DNA of 13,740 bases from Clostridia bacterium (GTDB lineage: Bacteria; Bacillota; Clostridia; Christensenellales; UBA1242), in NCBI GenBank assembly GCA_017408305.1, contig JAFQUU010000038.1, positions 1 through 13,740 of the forward strand, in the 5' to 3' direction. The first letter of the stretch is position 1. Each line of letters opens with the position of its first letter. The position numbers and the translations under genes are program-made. This document shows, one piece after another, positions 6,622-12,750 of this stretch. The notes under the pieces were generated by a model. The model had not been told where the DNA came from, did not search any database, and saw nothing but the letters and a program-made list of their open reading frames with translations.

Positions 6622-7764
6622 CTATATCTTGTCATTTTTTGCCAAAATACTAATTGCCCTTAAAAACTTTTGGATTTCTGAATATGTTGTAAAGTAAGAT
6701 ATTGATGCACGCACAACACCTTGGTCAATCGTTCCCAAATGCTTGTGTTTTAGCGGGGCGCAGTGGAGACCACTTCTTACCATAATCCCAAACTTTTCAT
6801 CTAGAAAGTCCGAAACTTCTGTTGAAGGCATTTCCCCTACATTAAAAGCAATCACGCCATTTGCGTTGTCGGGGTGCGTGTAAACTTTTACTCCAGGAAT
6901 TTCATTTAATTGATAATTTAAATATGTTGTATAATCATCAAGTTTTTGGCAAATTTTTTGCTGGTTTATGATAGCAAAATCCACCCCTGCACCAAGCCCC
7001 AAGATGTTTGGGACTGGGAGTGTGCCACTTTCAAAGCCCTCAGGAATATCTAGTGGCTGAGTAAGGTTTTGGCTAAATGTGCCTGTGCCACCAAACTTGA
7101 TTGGCCTTAATGCCACCTTTGAGGACACCACAAGTGCACCAACACCCATTGGTCCGTAAAGCCCCTTATGCCCTGCAACTGCCAAAAAATCTATGTGCTG
7201 TTTTAGCATATCAATTTGTTTATGCCCTGCACTTTGTGCGCTGTCCACCAAAAAAAGAATTCCATTTTTGTAAGCATATCTGCCAATTTCAGATATATCA
7301 GTTTCCATGCCATCAACATTTGAAATATGGTTTGTGCATATAAGATATGTGTTTTCTTTGACAAGTGGCATTATGTCTGAAAGCCTGAGTTTGTCATCAG
7401 ATTTTGGGCTTGCCACGCTAACTTCTACAAGCCCTTGTTTTTCAAGTTCAAAGATTGGGCGAAGGGCGCTGTTATGGTCATTTGATGTACAAATTATATG
7501 GCCACCTTTTTTAACACTTCCTAAAATTGCAAGATTAAGTGCTTCTGTTGAACCACTTGTAAAGATTACATTTTCTGGACTTTCAGCATTAAAAAAACTG
7601 GCAATTTTTTCTCTTACCTCTGCAACCCTGATTGCTGTTTTGATGCTAAAAGAATGCCCACTTCTGCCTGGGTTTGCACCAAACTTTGAAAATGCCTCGC
7701 CCACAGCATTAATCACACTTTGAGGCTTTGGATAAGTTGTTGCACTATTGTCAAGATAAATCAT
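6622..7764 (-). CDS. Cysteine desulfurase-family protein (TIGR01977 type, class V aminotransferase)
   Basis: This PLP enzyme is expected to take sulfur (or selenium) from cysteine (or selenocysteine) and hold it as a persulfide. The 380 residues start MIYLDNSATTYPKP, which is diagnostic for the group. H97 (the usual PLP-stacking His), D174-S-A-Q177, the PLP lysine K200 in AGHKGLYGP and the catalytic C335 in RSGLHCAP are all present. FESGTLPVPNILGLGAGVDF (244-263) is also typical of this subgroup. The frame runs 36 codons further upstream, but that part has no ribosome site and overlaps the divergent gene, so I place the start at 7762-7764 behind AAAGG. The stop is TAG followed in frame by TAA TAA. 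It is divergent from a DUF3343 Se/S-carrier-like gene. No iscU, sufU, selD or tRNA-thiolation gene is nearby, so the acceptor is unknown. Confidence 0.93.
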   Translation of the reverse strand: MIYLDNSATTYPKPQSVINAVGEAFSKFGANPGRSGHSFSIKTAIRVAEVREKIASFFNAESPENVIFTSGSTEALNLAILGSVKKGGHIICTSNDHNSALRPIFELEKQGLVEVSVASPKSDDKLRLSDIMPLVKENTYLICTNHISNVDGMETDISEIGRYAYKNGILFLVDSAQSAGHKQIDMLKQHIDFLAVAGHKGLYGPMGVGALVVSSKVALRPIKFGGTGTFSQNLTQPLDIPEGFESGTLPVPNILGLGAGVDFAIINQQKICQKLDDYTTYLNYQLNEIPGVKVYTHPDNANGVIAFNVGEMPSTEVSDFLDEKFGIMVRSGLHCAPLKHKHLGTIDQGVVRASISYFTTYSEIQKFLRAISILAKNDKI

Positions 7765-7768
7765 TTTT

Positions 7769-7830
7769 TTAACCTTTTCTTTTTTTATTCTATATAATGT
7801 TATGAGAATAAAACCAAAAATGTTATGGAG
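7769..7830 (+). promoter_or_regulatory. Promoter region of the Se/S-carrier gene with a direct repeat
   Basis: TATAAT at 7793-7798, with TTAACC (7769-7774) 18 bp upstream, would start transcription toward the small gene at 7837. ATGTTATGAG (7797-7806) and ATGTTATGGAG (7820-7830) repeat with 23-bp spacing. The second copy supplies the GGAG ribosome site. A matching minus-strand promoter for the desulfurase is only weakly suggested (TTGGTT, 17 bp, TATAGA). Confidence 0.45.
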
Positions 7831-7836
7831 AACAAA

Positions 7837-8058
7837 ATGCATTACCTTGCAGTGTTTAGGGCAAGAACTCAAACAATTATTTTTGCAAACCTTTTAAAGT
7901 CTTACGGTGCTCCTGTAAGTGTTGTCAACACACCAAGAAGGCTTAATGTTTCTTGTGGGATTTCTGCAAAATTTCCTGCTGTTTTTAAGCCCCAAGCCGA
8001 ACAAGTTTTGGCAAGAAGAAACTTTGACACCTTTGCAGGCTTTTTCCCTGAAATATAA
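7837..8058 (+). CDS. DUF3343 putative Se/S carrier-like protein
   Basis: This small soluble protein of 73 residues has the DUF3343 pattern: a beta strand with HYLAVFRARTQTIIFANLL, then GAPVSVVNTPRRLNVSCGIS with a single cysteine at residue 40, the proposed carrier residue. Members of the family are often near selenium or sulfur-transfer genes in anaerobic Firmicutes, and here it is divergent from a cysteine desulfurase. That supports a role in accepting sulfur or selenium from it, which is inference. I take the ATG at 7837 because GGAG ends 6 nt before it. An in-frame ATG four codons earlier lacks a ribosome site. A stretch of almost pure A/T follows the stop. Confidence 0.85.
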   Translation: MHYLAVFRARTQTIIFANLLKSYGAPVSVVNTPRRLNVSCGISAKFPAVFKPQAEQVLARRNFDTFAGFFPEI

Positions 8059-8149
8059 AAAAATAATAAAAATAAATTAAAAATATTAAAAATAATTAAA
8101 AATACTCAATTTAATACAAAAAAATAAAATTTTTTAAAAAATAAAAAAA
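8059..8149. other. Almost pure A/T spacer
   Basis: About 90 bp after the Se/S-carrier stop contain only three C and no G on the plus strand, with several near-repeats of ATTAAAAATA. It holds no gene. It would form an A-rich unstructured 3' tail of the plus-strand mRNA, and no separate plus-strand hairpin terminator precedes 8150. Confidence 0.6.
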
Positions 8150-8166
8150 GCTAGATTTTTTCTAGC
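8143..8166 (-). terminator. Intrinsic terminator of the 168-residue gene
   Basis: GCTAGA (8150-8155) and TCTAGC (8161-8166) form a 6-bp stem with a 5-nt loop. On the minus strand it is followed by seven T (8149-8143). It begins 6 bp after the stop of the gene ending at 8172. Confidence 0.8.
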
Positions 8167-8171
8167 ACTTT

Positions 8172-8678
8172 TTATTTACTTAATTCATCTTTTTGAGTTT
8201 GACGCAATTTGGCTTCGTCTTGGATTTTTTCAAGCAGATTAGCAAAAGACAAAATTTCTTCTTTTGTTTTTAATTCTATATTAAGGTCTTTTTCTTCATT
8301 AAAACGATTTTTGAAATACGAAAGCAAATCATCATTACAATTTTCAATGCACTTTGCAACATCAAATGTGTAAGGATTACCTCTGTTTCCAAAAAGCAAG
8401 TTTCTACCGATTTGTGAAGTTGTGTCATAAGTTTTTGTGGCACTGGCGTGAATAGTCAAAAGTTCTGGAAAAATTTCTTTAACTTCAGCAAGCACACGAA
8501 GACCGTTTGGCGAATACCTTTTACCAACAACCATTTCAACTTTAAAGCCCATTGAAATTGACTTAAGGGTGGTGTGAGTATATTCGTCCACAAGGCCATT
8601 TTCATAAGCACACTTACATACTTGTTTAAATTTTGCATCTGCCCCAAAAGGTATATTTTCTTGAAGATTTTCTGTCAT
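8172..8678 (-). CDS. Unrecognised 168-residue soluble protein
   Basis: I do not recognise this family. It has no signal peptide and no membrane helix. Four cysteines occur in two close pairs, C21/C23 (VCKCAYENG) and C110/C114 (KCIENC), which might bind a metal. A mixed middle region (about 35-105) contains GFKVEMVVGKRYSPNG, ASATKTYDTTS and RNLLFGNRGNPYTF, and the last 50 residues are charged and helical. The start is well supported by AGGAGAAGG just before the ATG. It has its own promoter (8703-8731) and terminator (8143-8166), so it is a single-gene unit. A structured RNA candidate lies immediately upstream on the same strand and ends in a terminator before this promoter. The gene could be a lineage-specific protein. 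No signs of decay are seen. Confidence 0.8.
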   Translation of the reverse strand: MTENLQENIPFGADAKFKQVCKCAYENGLVDEYTHTTLKSISMGFKVEMVVGKRYSPNGLRVLAEVKEIFPELLTIHASATKTYDTTSQIGRNLLFGNRGNPYTFDVAKCIENCNDDLLSYFKNRFNEEKDLNIELKTKEEILSFANLLEKIQDEAKLRQTQKDELSK

Positions 8679-8702
8679 ATTTCCTTCTCCTAAGTTGCAT
8701 AC

Positions 8703-8731
8703 CTAATAACATAAAACCAAAATTTTGTCAA
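8703..8731 (-). promoter_or_regulatory. Promoter of the 168-residue gene
   Basis: On the minus strand a perfect TTGACA (8731-8726), 17-bp spacer and TATTAG (8708-8703) lie 25 bp upstream of the ATG. It sits after the terminator at 8748-8773, so the gene can be transcribed independently of the upstream RNA. Confidence 0.65.
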
Positions 8732-8747
8732 GGCGAAATTATAATAT

Positions 8748-8773
8748 AAAAAAACTGATTTTTTTCAAATCAG
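8748..8773 (-). terminator. Intrinsic terminator of the RNA candidate
   Basis: CTGATTT (8755-8761) and AAATCAG (8767-8773) form a 7-bp stem with a 5-nt loop, followed on the minus strand by seven T (8754-8748). Its 3' arm can pair instead with 8919-8931. Confidence 0.85.
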
Positions 8774-8931
8774 CAAAAATTAGATAATAGCACCAAACCA
8801 CCCAAAAACAAGCAAGGCTAGGCTCGGGAAATGCCACAAAACAGGAGTTTAGTGACCTAAATGACTGTTTGGGGCGTTTTACAGCAAACGAAGCCAGGTG
8901 AAGTTTTTCGGTGGTTTGAAAATCAGTTTTT
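8748..8931 (-). ncRNA. Candidate structured RNA, class unassigned
   Basis: This non-coding stretch has nested complementarity. The closing stem pairs 8794-8802 with 8910-8918 (9 bp) and 8804-8809 with 8903-8908 (6 bp) across one mismatch. An apical hairpin pairs 8839-8844 with 8865-8870 and 8848-8852 with 8857-8861 around a 4-nt loop. Between them are two unpaired or weakly paired strands of about 25-30 nt, giving a rod with a large central bubble. On the minus strand it ends in a good intrinsic terminator (8748-8773), which sets the direction. The 5' end (8931-8919) is exactly complementary to the terminator's 3' arm region (8750-8762), so two exclusive folds are possible, as in a riboswitch or attenuator. 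Bubble plus rod also recalls 6S RNA, but I see no diagnostic sequence. It starts 9 bp after the DUF378 stop. Confidence 0.5.
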
Positions 8932-8939
8932 ACTTTTCG

Positions 8940-9146
8940 TTAGTCAACAAAGGAAATCCTGTGTGCACGAATAGCACTGAAAATCAGCCACAAAGCACTA
9001 AGGCCAATAATTACGTAGATGATACTGGAAATAATTGAAGCACCAAATGCCCAAGCAACCAAATCAAAGCCAAACAAGCCCACAAGAAGCCAGTTTATTC
9101 CACCGATTACAAGCAGAATAAATGCTACAAGATTTAAGATTCTCAT
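8940..9146 (-). CDS. DUF378 family small membrane protein (YuzA-like)
   Basis: This 68-residue protein has two membrane helices (about 5-25 and 37-58) and the DUF378 pattern VIGGINWLLVGLFGFDLV (13-30), a Gly/Ser turn, and IIYVIIGLSALWLI (42-55). It is expected in the cytoplasmic membrane, and I know no established function for the family. The ATG at 9144-9146 is preceded by AGGAGGAG at ideal spacing. The longer frame reaching 9227 would run through the hemW terminator and is not used. A TATAAT (9164-9159) sits one base before the ribosome site, with no good -35. The stop is 9 bp from the start of the RNA candidate, so the two may be co-transcribed. Confidence 0.9.
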   Translation of the reverse strand: MRILNLVAFILLVIGGINWLLVGLFGFDLVAWAFGASIISSIIYVIIGLSALWLIFSAIRAHRISFVD

Positions 9147-9178
9147 TTTCTCCTCCTGATTATAGATTATTTCAAAAC

Positions 9179-9215
9179 AAAAAAAATATACCAAAAAAAA
9201 TTTGATATACTTTTT
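9179..9215 (-). terminator. Terminator of the yabP-yabQ-lepA-hemW operon
   Basis: On the minus strand 9215-9201 pairs with 9195-9181 over 15 positions, two of them G-U, around a 5-nt T loop. The run of T from 9186 to 9179 closes it. The stem begins inside the hemW stop codon. Confidence 0.8.
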
Positions 9216-10329
9216 AAATGAGTTCAAGTATTATTTGGTTGCTGACAACAAACTTGTCTTTTTCTATTTTAAGGAAGCCATTTTCAACCTTAATCATGTT
9301 GTTTTCTTCTAGGGCTTTTATGATGGTTTCTTTTTCTTTTAAAATATCGTGCCCCATGTTTTCAAGTTCTTTAAGATTTAAGCCCCTAACAGTTCTAAGC
9401 GACAGCATGATTTTTTCGGTTATTTTTTCGTTCTTTCCTAATTCCTCTTTAAACGCCACTAGGTTTTGTATTGGAAATCTTAGGTAATCATCAAGGAAGC
9501 TTGTATTCTCTGCCCTAATTTCATCAAGGTATGAGTGGCTTGAAAGCCCAAAACCGTAGTACTCGCCCGAGTCCCAATAATTTTGATTATGCCTACACTC
9601 CTTGCCTTTTAACGCAAAATTTGAGATTTCATATTGCCAAAATCCAAGATTTTCAAGAGCGTTTTGCACATAAAGATATTCTTTTGTTACTTCCTCTTCA
9701 CTTAAAGGCGTAAGTTTTCCACATTTTACTTCATCAAAAAGCCTTGTGCCTTCTTCTAGCATTAAGATATAAACCGATATATGCGTTATGCCAAGGTGCT
9801 TCATCTTTAAAATAGATTTTTCAAAAACTTCTTTATTAAGTTGCCTTGCACCAATGATTAAATCAATAGAGATATTGTCAAAACCAACACTTTTTGCCAT
9901 TTCTACAGCACAAAACGCATCACTTGCGAAATGCGTTCTGCCAAGAAGTTTAAGTGTTTCATCTTCAAAACTTTGCACGCCGTAGCTTATTCTGTTAAAC
10001 CCAGCCTGCTTATATATGTTGAGTTTGTGTTTATCAACTGAATTTGGGTTGGCTTCAAGTGTGATTTCTGCATCATTTGAAACATCAAAATGCGTTCTGA
10101 TTGTTTTAAGGGTTTGCACTAAGAGGTCTGCCCTTACTGCACTTGGCGTGCCACCACCAAAAAAAATGGTTTTTATGTGTTTATTGGCTGTGCTTGACAA
10201 AATCTCTTGGTTTAGTTTTTGAAAATATTTGTTTTGCACATCTCTATTTTGCACAAAAGATGCAAAACTGCAATATTTACACTTACTACTGCAAAAAGGC
10301 ACATGGACATATACGCCAGCATTAGTCAT
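9214..10329 (-). CDS. hemW: HemW, radical SAM heme chaperone (coproporphyrinogen oxidase-like)
   Basis: HemW binds a 4Fe-4S cluster, SAM and heme and is thought to insert heme into membrane cytochromes. It is often misnamed oxygen-independent coproporphyrinogen III oxidase. From the ATG used here the protein has 371 residues. The cluster motif is C13-x3-C17-x2-C20 (HVPFCSSKCKYCSF), followed by FFGGGTPSAV and EITLEANPNSV of the radical SAM barrel, YGVQSFEDETLKLLGR, and the HemW-type HNQNYW within GKECRHNQNYWDSGEYYGFG. The C-terminal winged-helix part runs from EKITEKIMLSLR to the end. I prefer the ATG at 10327-10329, but ATG 10333-10335 or TTG 10336-10338 are possible. All of them overlap the end of lepA, as is common for lepA-hemW pairs. 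It is the last gene of its operon. Confidence 0.95.
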   Translation of the reverse strand: MTNAGVYVHVPFCSSKCKYCSFASFVQNRDVQNKYFQKLNQEILSSTANKHIKTIFFGGGTPSAVRADLLVQTLKTIRTHFDVSNDAEITLEANPNSVDKHKLNIYKQAGFNRISYGVQSFEDETLKLLGRTHFASDAFCAVEMAKSVGFDNISIDLIIGARQLNKEVFEKSILKMKHLGITHISVYILMLEEGTRLFDEVKCGKLTPLSEEEVTKEYLYVQNALENLGFWQYEISNFALKGKECRHNQNYWDSGEYYGFGLSSHSYLDEIRAENTSFLDDYLRFPIQNLVAFKEELGKNEKITEKIMLSLRTVRGLNLKELENMGHDILKEKETIIKALEENNMIKVENGFLKIEKDKFVVSNQIILELI

Positions 10330-12130
10330 CTTCATCAATCCCCAAAATGCTCATAAATGCTTCGCTTGGAACTTGCACACTGCCAATTTGCCTCATACGC
10401 TTTTTGCCTGCTTTTTGCTTCTCAAGAAGTTTACGCTTTCTTGAAATGTCGCCACCATAGCATTTTGCAAGCACATCTTTACGCATTGCACTTACCGTTT
10501 CACGAGCAATAACTTTTGAGCCAATGCACGCCTGAATTGGCACTTCAAACAGTTGTCTTGGAATGATTTTTTTAAGTTTTTCTGCAATACCACGGCCTCT
10601 TGCATACGCCTTGTCTTTATGAACAATAAGCGAAAGTGCATCACAAACTTCGCCATTTAAGAGAATATCAAGCCTTACAAGATTAGACCTTTCAAAGCCA
10701 GCCATCTCATAGTCTAGGCTTGCATAGCCTTTTGTCCTTGACTTCATGGCATCAAAAAACTCATAAATCATTTCATTAAGTGGCATTTTATACTTAAGAC
10801 ACACGCGTTTTGCATCAATATATTGAAGGTCTTTATAGTCTCCCCTCTTTTCTTGGCAAAGTTCCATAATTGCACCAACATATTCTGGTGGAGTGTACAC
10901 ACAAAGGTCAACAATTGGTTCTTCCATATATTCATTTTCTGTGGCAGGTGGAAGGTTTGTTGGGTTTGAAACCTGTAAAACCTCTCCCTTTGTTGTGTAA
11001 ATGTTATAACTAACGCTTGGGGCTGTGGTGATAAGGTCTAGGTTATATTCTCTTTCAAGGCGTTCTGTGATGATTTCCATGTGAAGAAGTCCCAAGAACC
11101 CACACCTAAACCCAAAGCCAAGTGCCTGAGAAACTTCTGGCTCATAGACAAGCGATGCATCGCTAAGTTTTAGTTTCTCAAGGGCTTCTTTAAGGTCTTC
11201 ATACTTACTGCCATCAACAGAAAAAATTCCACAAAAAACAACTGGCAATACTTCCTTGTATCCAGCAAGCGCCTCGGTTGCACCATTTTCTGCAAAAGTG
11301 ATTGTATCGCCAACCTTGGTGTCTGCAACATTTTTAATGCTTCCTGCCAAATATCCAACATCGCCAGCCTCAAGCACTTCAGTTTGCACCATGCTTGGCG
11401 TAAACACGCCAACTTCAGTTACATCAAAGGTTTTGCCCGAAGCCATCATCTTGATTTTGTCGCCTGCCTTAACACTGCCATCAAAAACTCTTATTAAACT
11501 TATTGCACCCTTAAAGTTGTCATAAAAACTGTCAAAAATTAAGGCTTTTAGGGGTTTGTTTTCTTCACCACTTGGGCAAGGCACATTTTGAACAACTGCC
11601 TTTAACACATCTTCAATATTTATGCCTTCTTTGGCAGAAATGCAAGGAATGTCATCAGCAGGAAGCCCAATCACATCTTCGATCTCTTTCTTAACTTCTT
11701 CAACCCTTGCACTTGGAAGGTCAATCTTGTTAATGACCGGCAAAATTTCAAGGTCGTTCTCAATGGCAAGATAGGCGTTTGCAAGTGTTTGTGCCTCAAC
11801 GCCTTGGCTGGCATCAACAACCAAAATCGCTCCCTCACACGCACAAAGAGACCTTGAAACTTCATAAGTAAAGTCCACATGCCCTGGAGTGTCAATTAAA
11901 TTAAGGGTGTAATCTTCACCCTCAAAGTTATATTTCATTTTGGTTGGCGTAAGTTTGATGGTTATCCCACGTTCGCGTTCAAGTTCCATGCTGTCTAAAA
12001 GTTGGTCTTGCATATCCCTTTTGGCAACACTGCCTGTTTTTTCAATAAGACGGTCTGCAAGTGTGCTTTTGCCATGGTCGATATGTGCAATAATACAAAA
12101 GTTTCTAATTTTTTCTTGGCGTGATTTCAA
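10322..12130 (-). CDS. lepA: Elongation factor 4 (LepA), TTG start
   Basis: LepA is a translational GTPase that binds ribosomes in a state like EF-G and affects stalled or initiating ribosomes. The 602 residues are full length. The GTPase motifs are present: AHIDHGKST (15-23, P loop with the family's HIDH), RGITIK (54-59), DTPGHVDF (80-87) and NKID (134-137). The EF-G-like domains follow, with QALGFGFRCGFLGLLHMEI. The LepA-specific C-terminal domain ends KQKAGKKRMRQIGSVQVPSE plus a short tail. The only sensible start is TTG at 12130-12128, giving MKSRQEKIRNFCIIAHIDHG in register with other LepA proteins. It lies 2 nt after the yabQ stop, and its AAAGGG ribosome site is inside the last yabQ codons, so it is translationally coupled to a sporulation gene. 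Confidence 0.98.
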   Translation of the reverse strand: MKSRQEKIRNFCIIAHIDHGKSTLADRLIEKTGSVAKRDMQDQLLDSMELERERGITIKLTPTKMKYNFEGEDYTLNLIDTPGHVDFTYEVSRSLCACEGAILVVDASQGVEAQTLANAYLAIENDLEILPVINKIDLPSARVEEVKKEIEDVIGLPADDIPCISAKEGINIEDVLKAVVQNVPCPSGEENKPLKALIFDSFYDNFKGAISLIRVFDGSVKAGDKIKMMASGKTFDVTEVGVFTPSMVQTEVLEAGDVGYLAGSIKNVADTKVGDTITFAENGATEALAGYKEVLPVVFCGIFSVDGSKYEDLKEALEKLKLSDASLVYEPEVSQALGFGFRCGFLGLLHMEIITERLEREYNLDLITTAPSVSYNIYTTKGEVLQVSNPTNLPPATENEYMEEPIVDLCVYTPPEYVGAIMELCQEKRGDYKDLQYIDAKRVCLKYKMPLNEMIYEFFDAMKSRTKGYASLDYEMAGFERSNLVRLDILLNGEVCDALSLIVHKDKAYARGRGIAEKLKKIIPRQLFEVPIQACIGSKVIARETVSAMRKDVLAKCYGGDISRKRKLLEKQKAGKKRMRQIGSVQVPSEAFMSILGIDEDD

Positions 12131-12132
12131 TT

Positions 12133-12462
12133 TTATTTCCCTTTCTTAAATTTTTTATGGAAAAAATTATAACACACCGAAGTTAGTTTTGCAAGTAAAT
12201 GCCCACAGGTTGCACGCTGAAGCATAACACTTGCCAAAAACACAAGTATATGCCAAAGACGCATTTGCCCATAGGAAAATAGAAGCACGACCAAAAACAA
12301 AACCACAAAAGAAATTATTACTGCAAAAAAATCTAATATATTTTGAAAAATTTTATTTTTTGTTAGAAGTTTTATAAAATCAAACAAAAACCCACAAGCA
12401 AAACCACTTGCTAAAAGAACAAAAAGTAGCGTGCCTTGCGAAAGCGTTTCGTATAAAATCAT
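12133..12462 (-). CDS. yabQ: Spore cortex protein YabQ
   Basis: YabQ is an integral membrane protein needed for cortex formation in Bacillus and is found only in spore formers. The 109 residues have membrane helices at about 8-31, 42-63 and 69-90, with a basic C-terminal tail (HKKFKKGK). The pattern GFACGFLFDFIKLLTKNK followed by LDFFAVIISFVVLFLVV matches the family (small helix-turn, FDFxR/K, DxxxW/F). It overlaps the yabP stop by 4 nt (ATGA) and ends 2 nt before lepA. Normally yabP and yabQ are followed by divIC. Here lepA takes that place, so the sporulation genes share an mRNA with a housekeeping GTPase. Confidence 0.85.
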   Translation of the reverse strand: MILYETLSQGTLLFVLLASGFACGFLFDFIKLLTKNKIFQNILDFFAVIISFVVLFLVVLLFSYGQMRLWHILVFLASVMLQRATCGHLLAKLTSVCYNFFHKKFKKGK

Positions 12463-12704
12463 TTAAACATTCTTTTAATCAAGCCTTGTTTTTTTGCTTG
12501 ATACTTAATAAGCGTTACAAGGCCATCAATAATAAGGATTTTGTTTTCAAGGTCAAGACGCTGAATTTCCATATTTTGCCCCAAAATACATAGTTTTTGC
12601 CCCGCAAGCATTACTATTAGTTCGGTTGGGCACACGCTGATGACCTTTTCAACTCCACTTAAAAAGAGGTTTGTTTGATTGGTTAAGGTTATTGTACTGT
12701 CCAT
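12459..12704 (-). CDS. yabP: Sporulation protein YabP
   Basis: YabP is a small protein of the YabP/YqfC family, made in the mother cell and required for spore cortex assembly. The 81 residues follow the family order: ITLTNQTNLFLSGVEKVISV, then PTELIVMLAGQKLCILGQNM and EIQRLDLENKILIIDGLVTL, ending with IKYQ and a basic tail. It is soluble or peripheral, with no membrane helix. AAGGAG followed by six T precedes the ATG. TATAAT on the minus strand (12727-12722) lies 5 nt before that site, and its upstream -35 match is poor. I do not see a convincing sigma-E type promoter. It uses the only TGA stop in the window and overlaps yabQ. It is the first gene of the yabP-yabQ-lepA-hemW run, 46 bp after ddl. 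Confidence 0.88.
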   Translation of the reverse strand: MDSTITLTNQTNLFLSGVEKVISVCPTELIVMLAGQKLCILGQNMEIQRLDLENKILIIDGLVTLIKYQAKKQGLIKRMFK

Positions 12705-12750
12705 AAAAAACTCCTTGTACTATTATATTTTTTTAAAAGTTAGATAGAAC

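Noticed and set aside
7307..7723. A 138-codon plus-strand open frame inside the desulfurase gene
   Set aside because: It is antisense to a strongly conserved enzyme and has no ribosome site. It is a codon-use shadow.
8794..8918. SRP RNA, T-box or a known riboswitch
   Set aside because: I could not find the GGAAGGAAGCAGC-like SRP loop, the T-box GGTGG-ACCGCG motif, or cobalamin, TPP, FMN or SAM core motifs on either strand.
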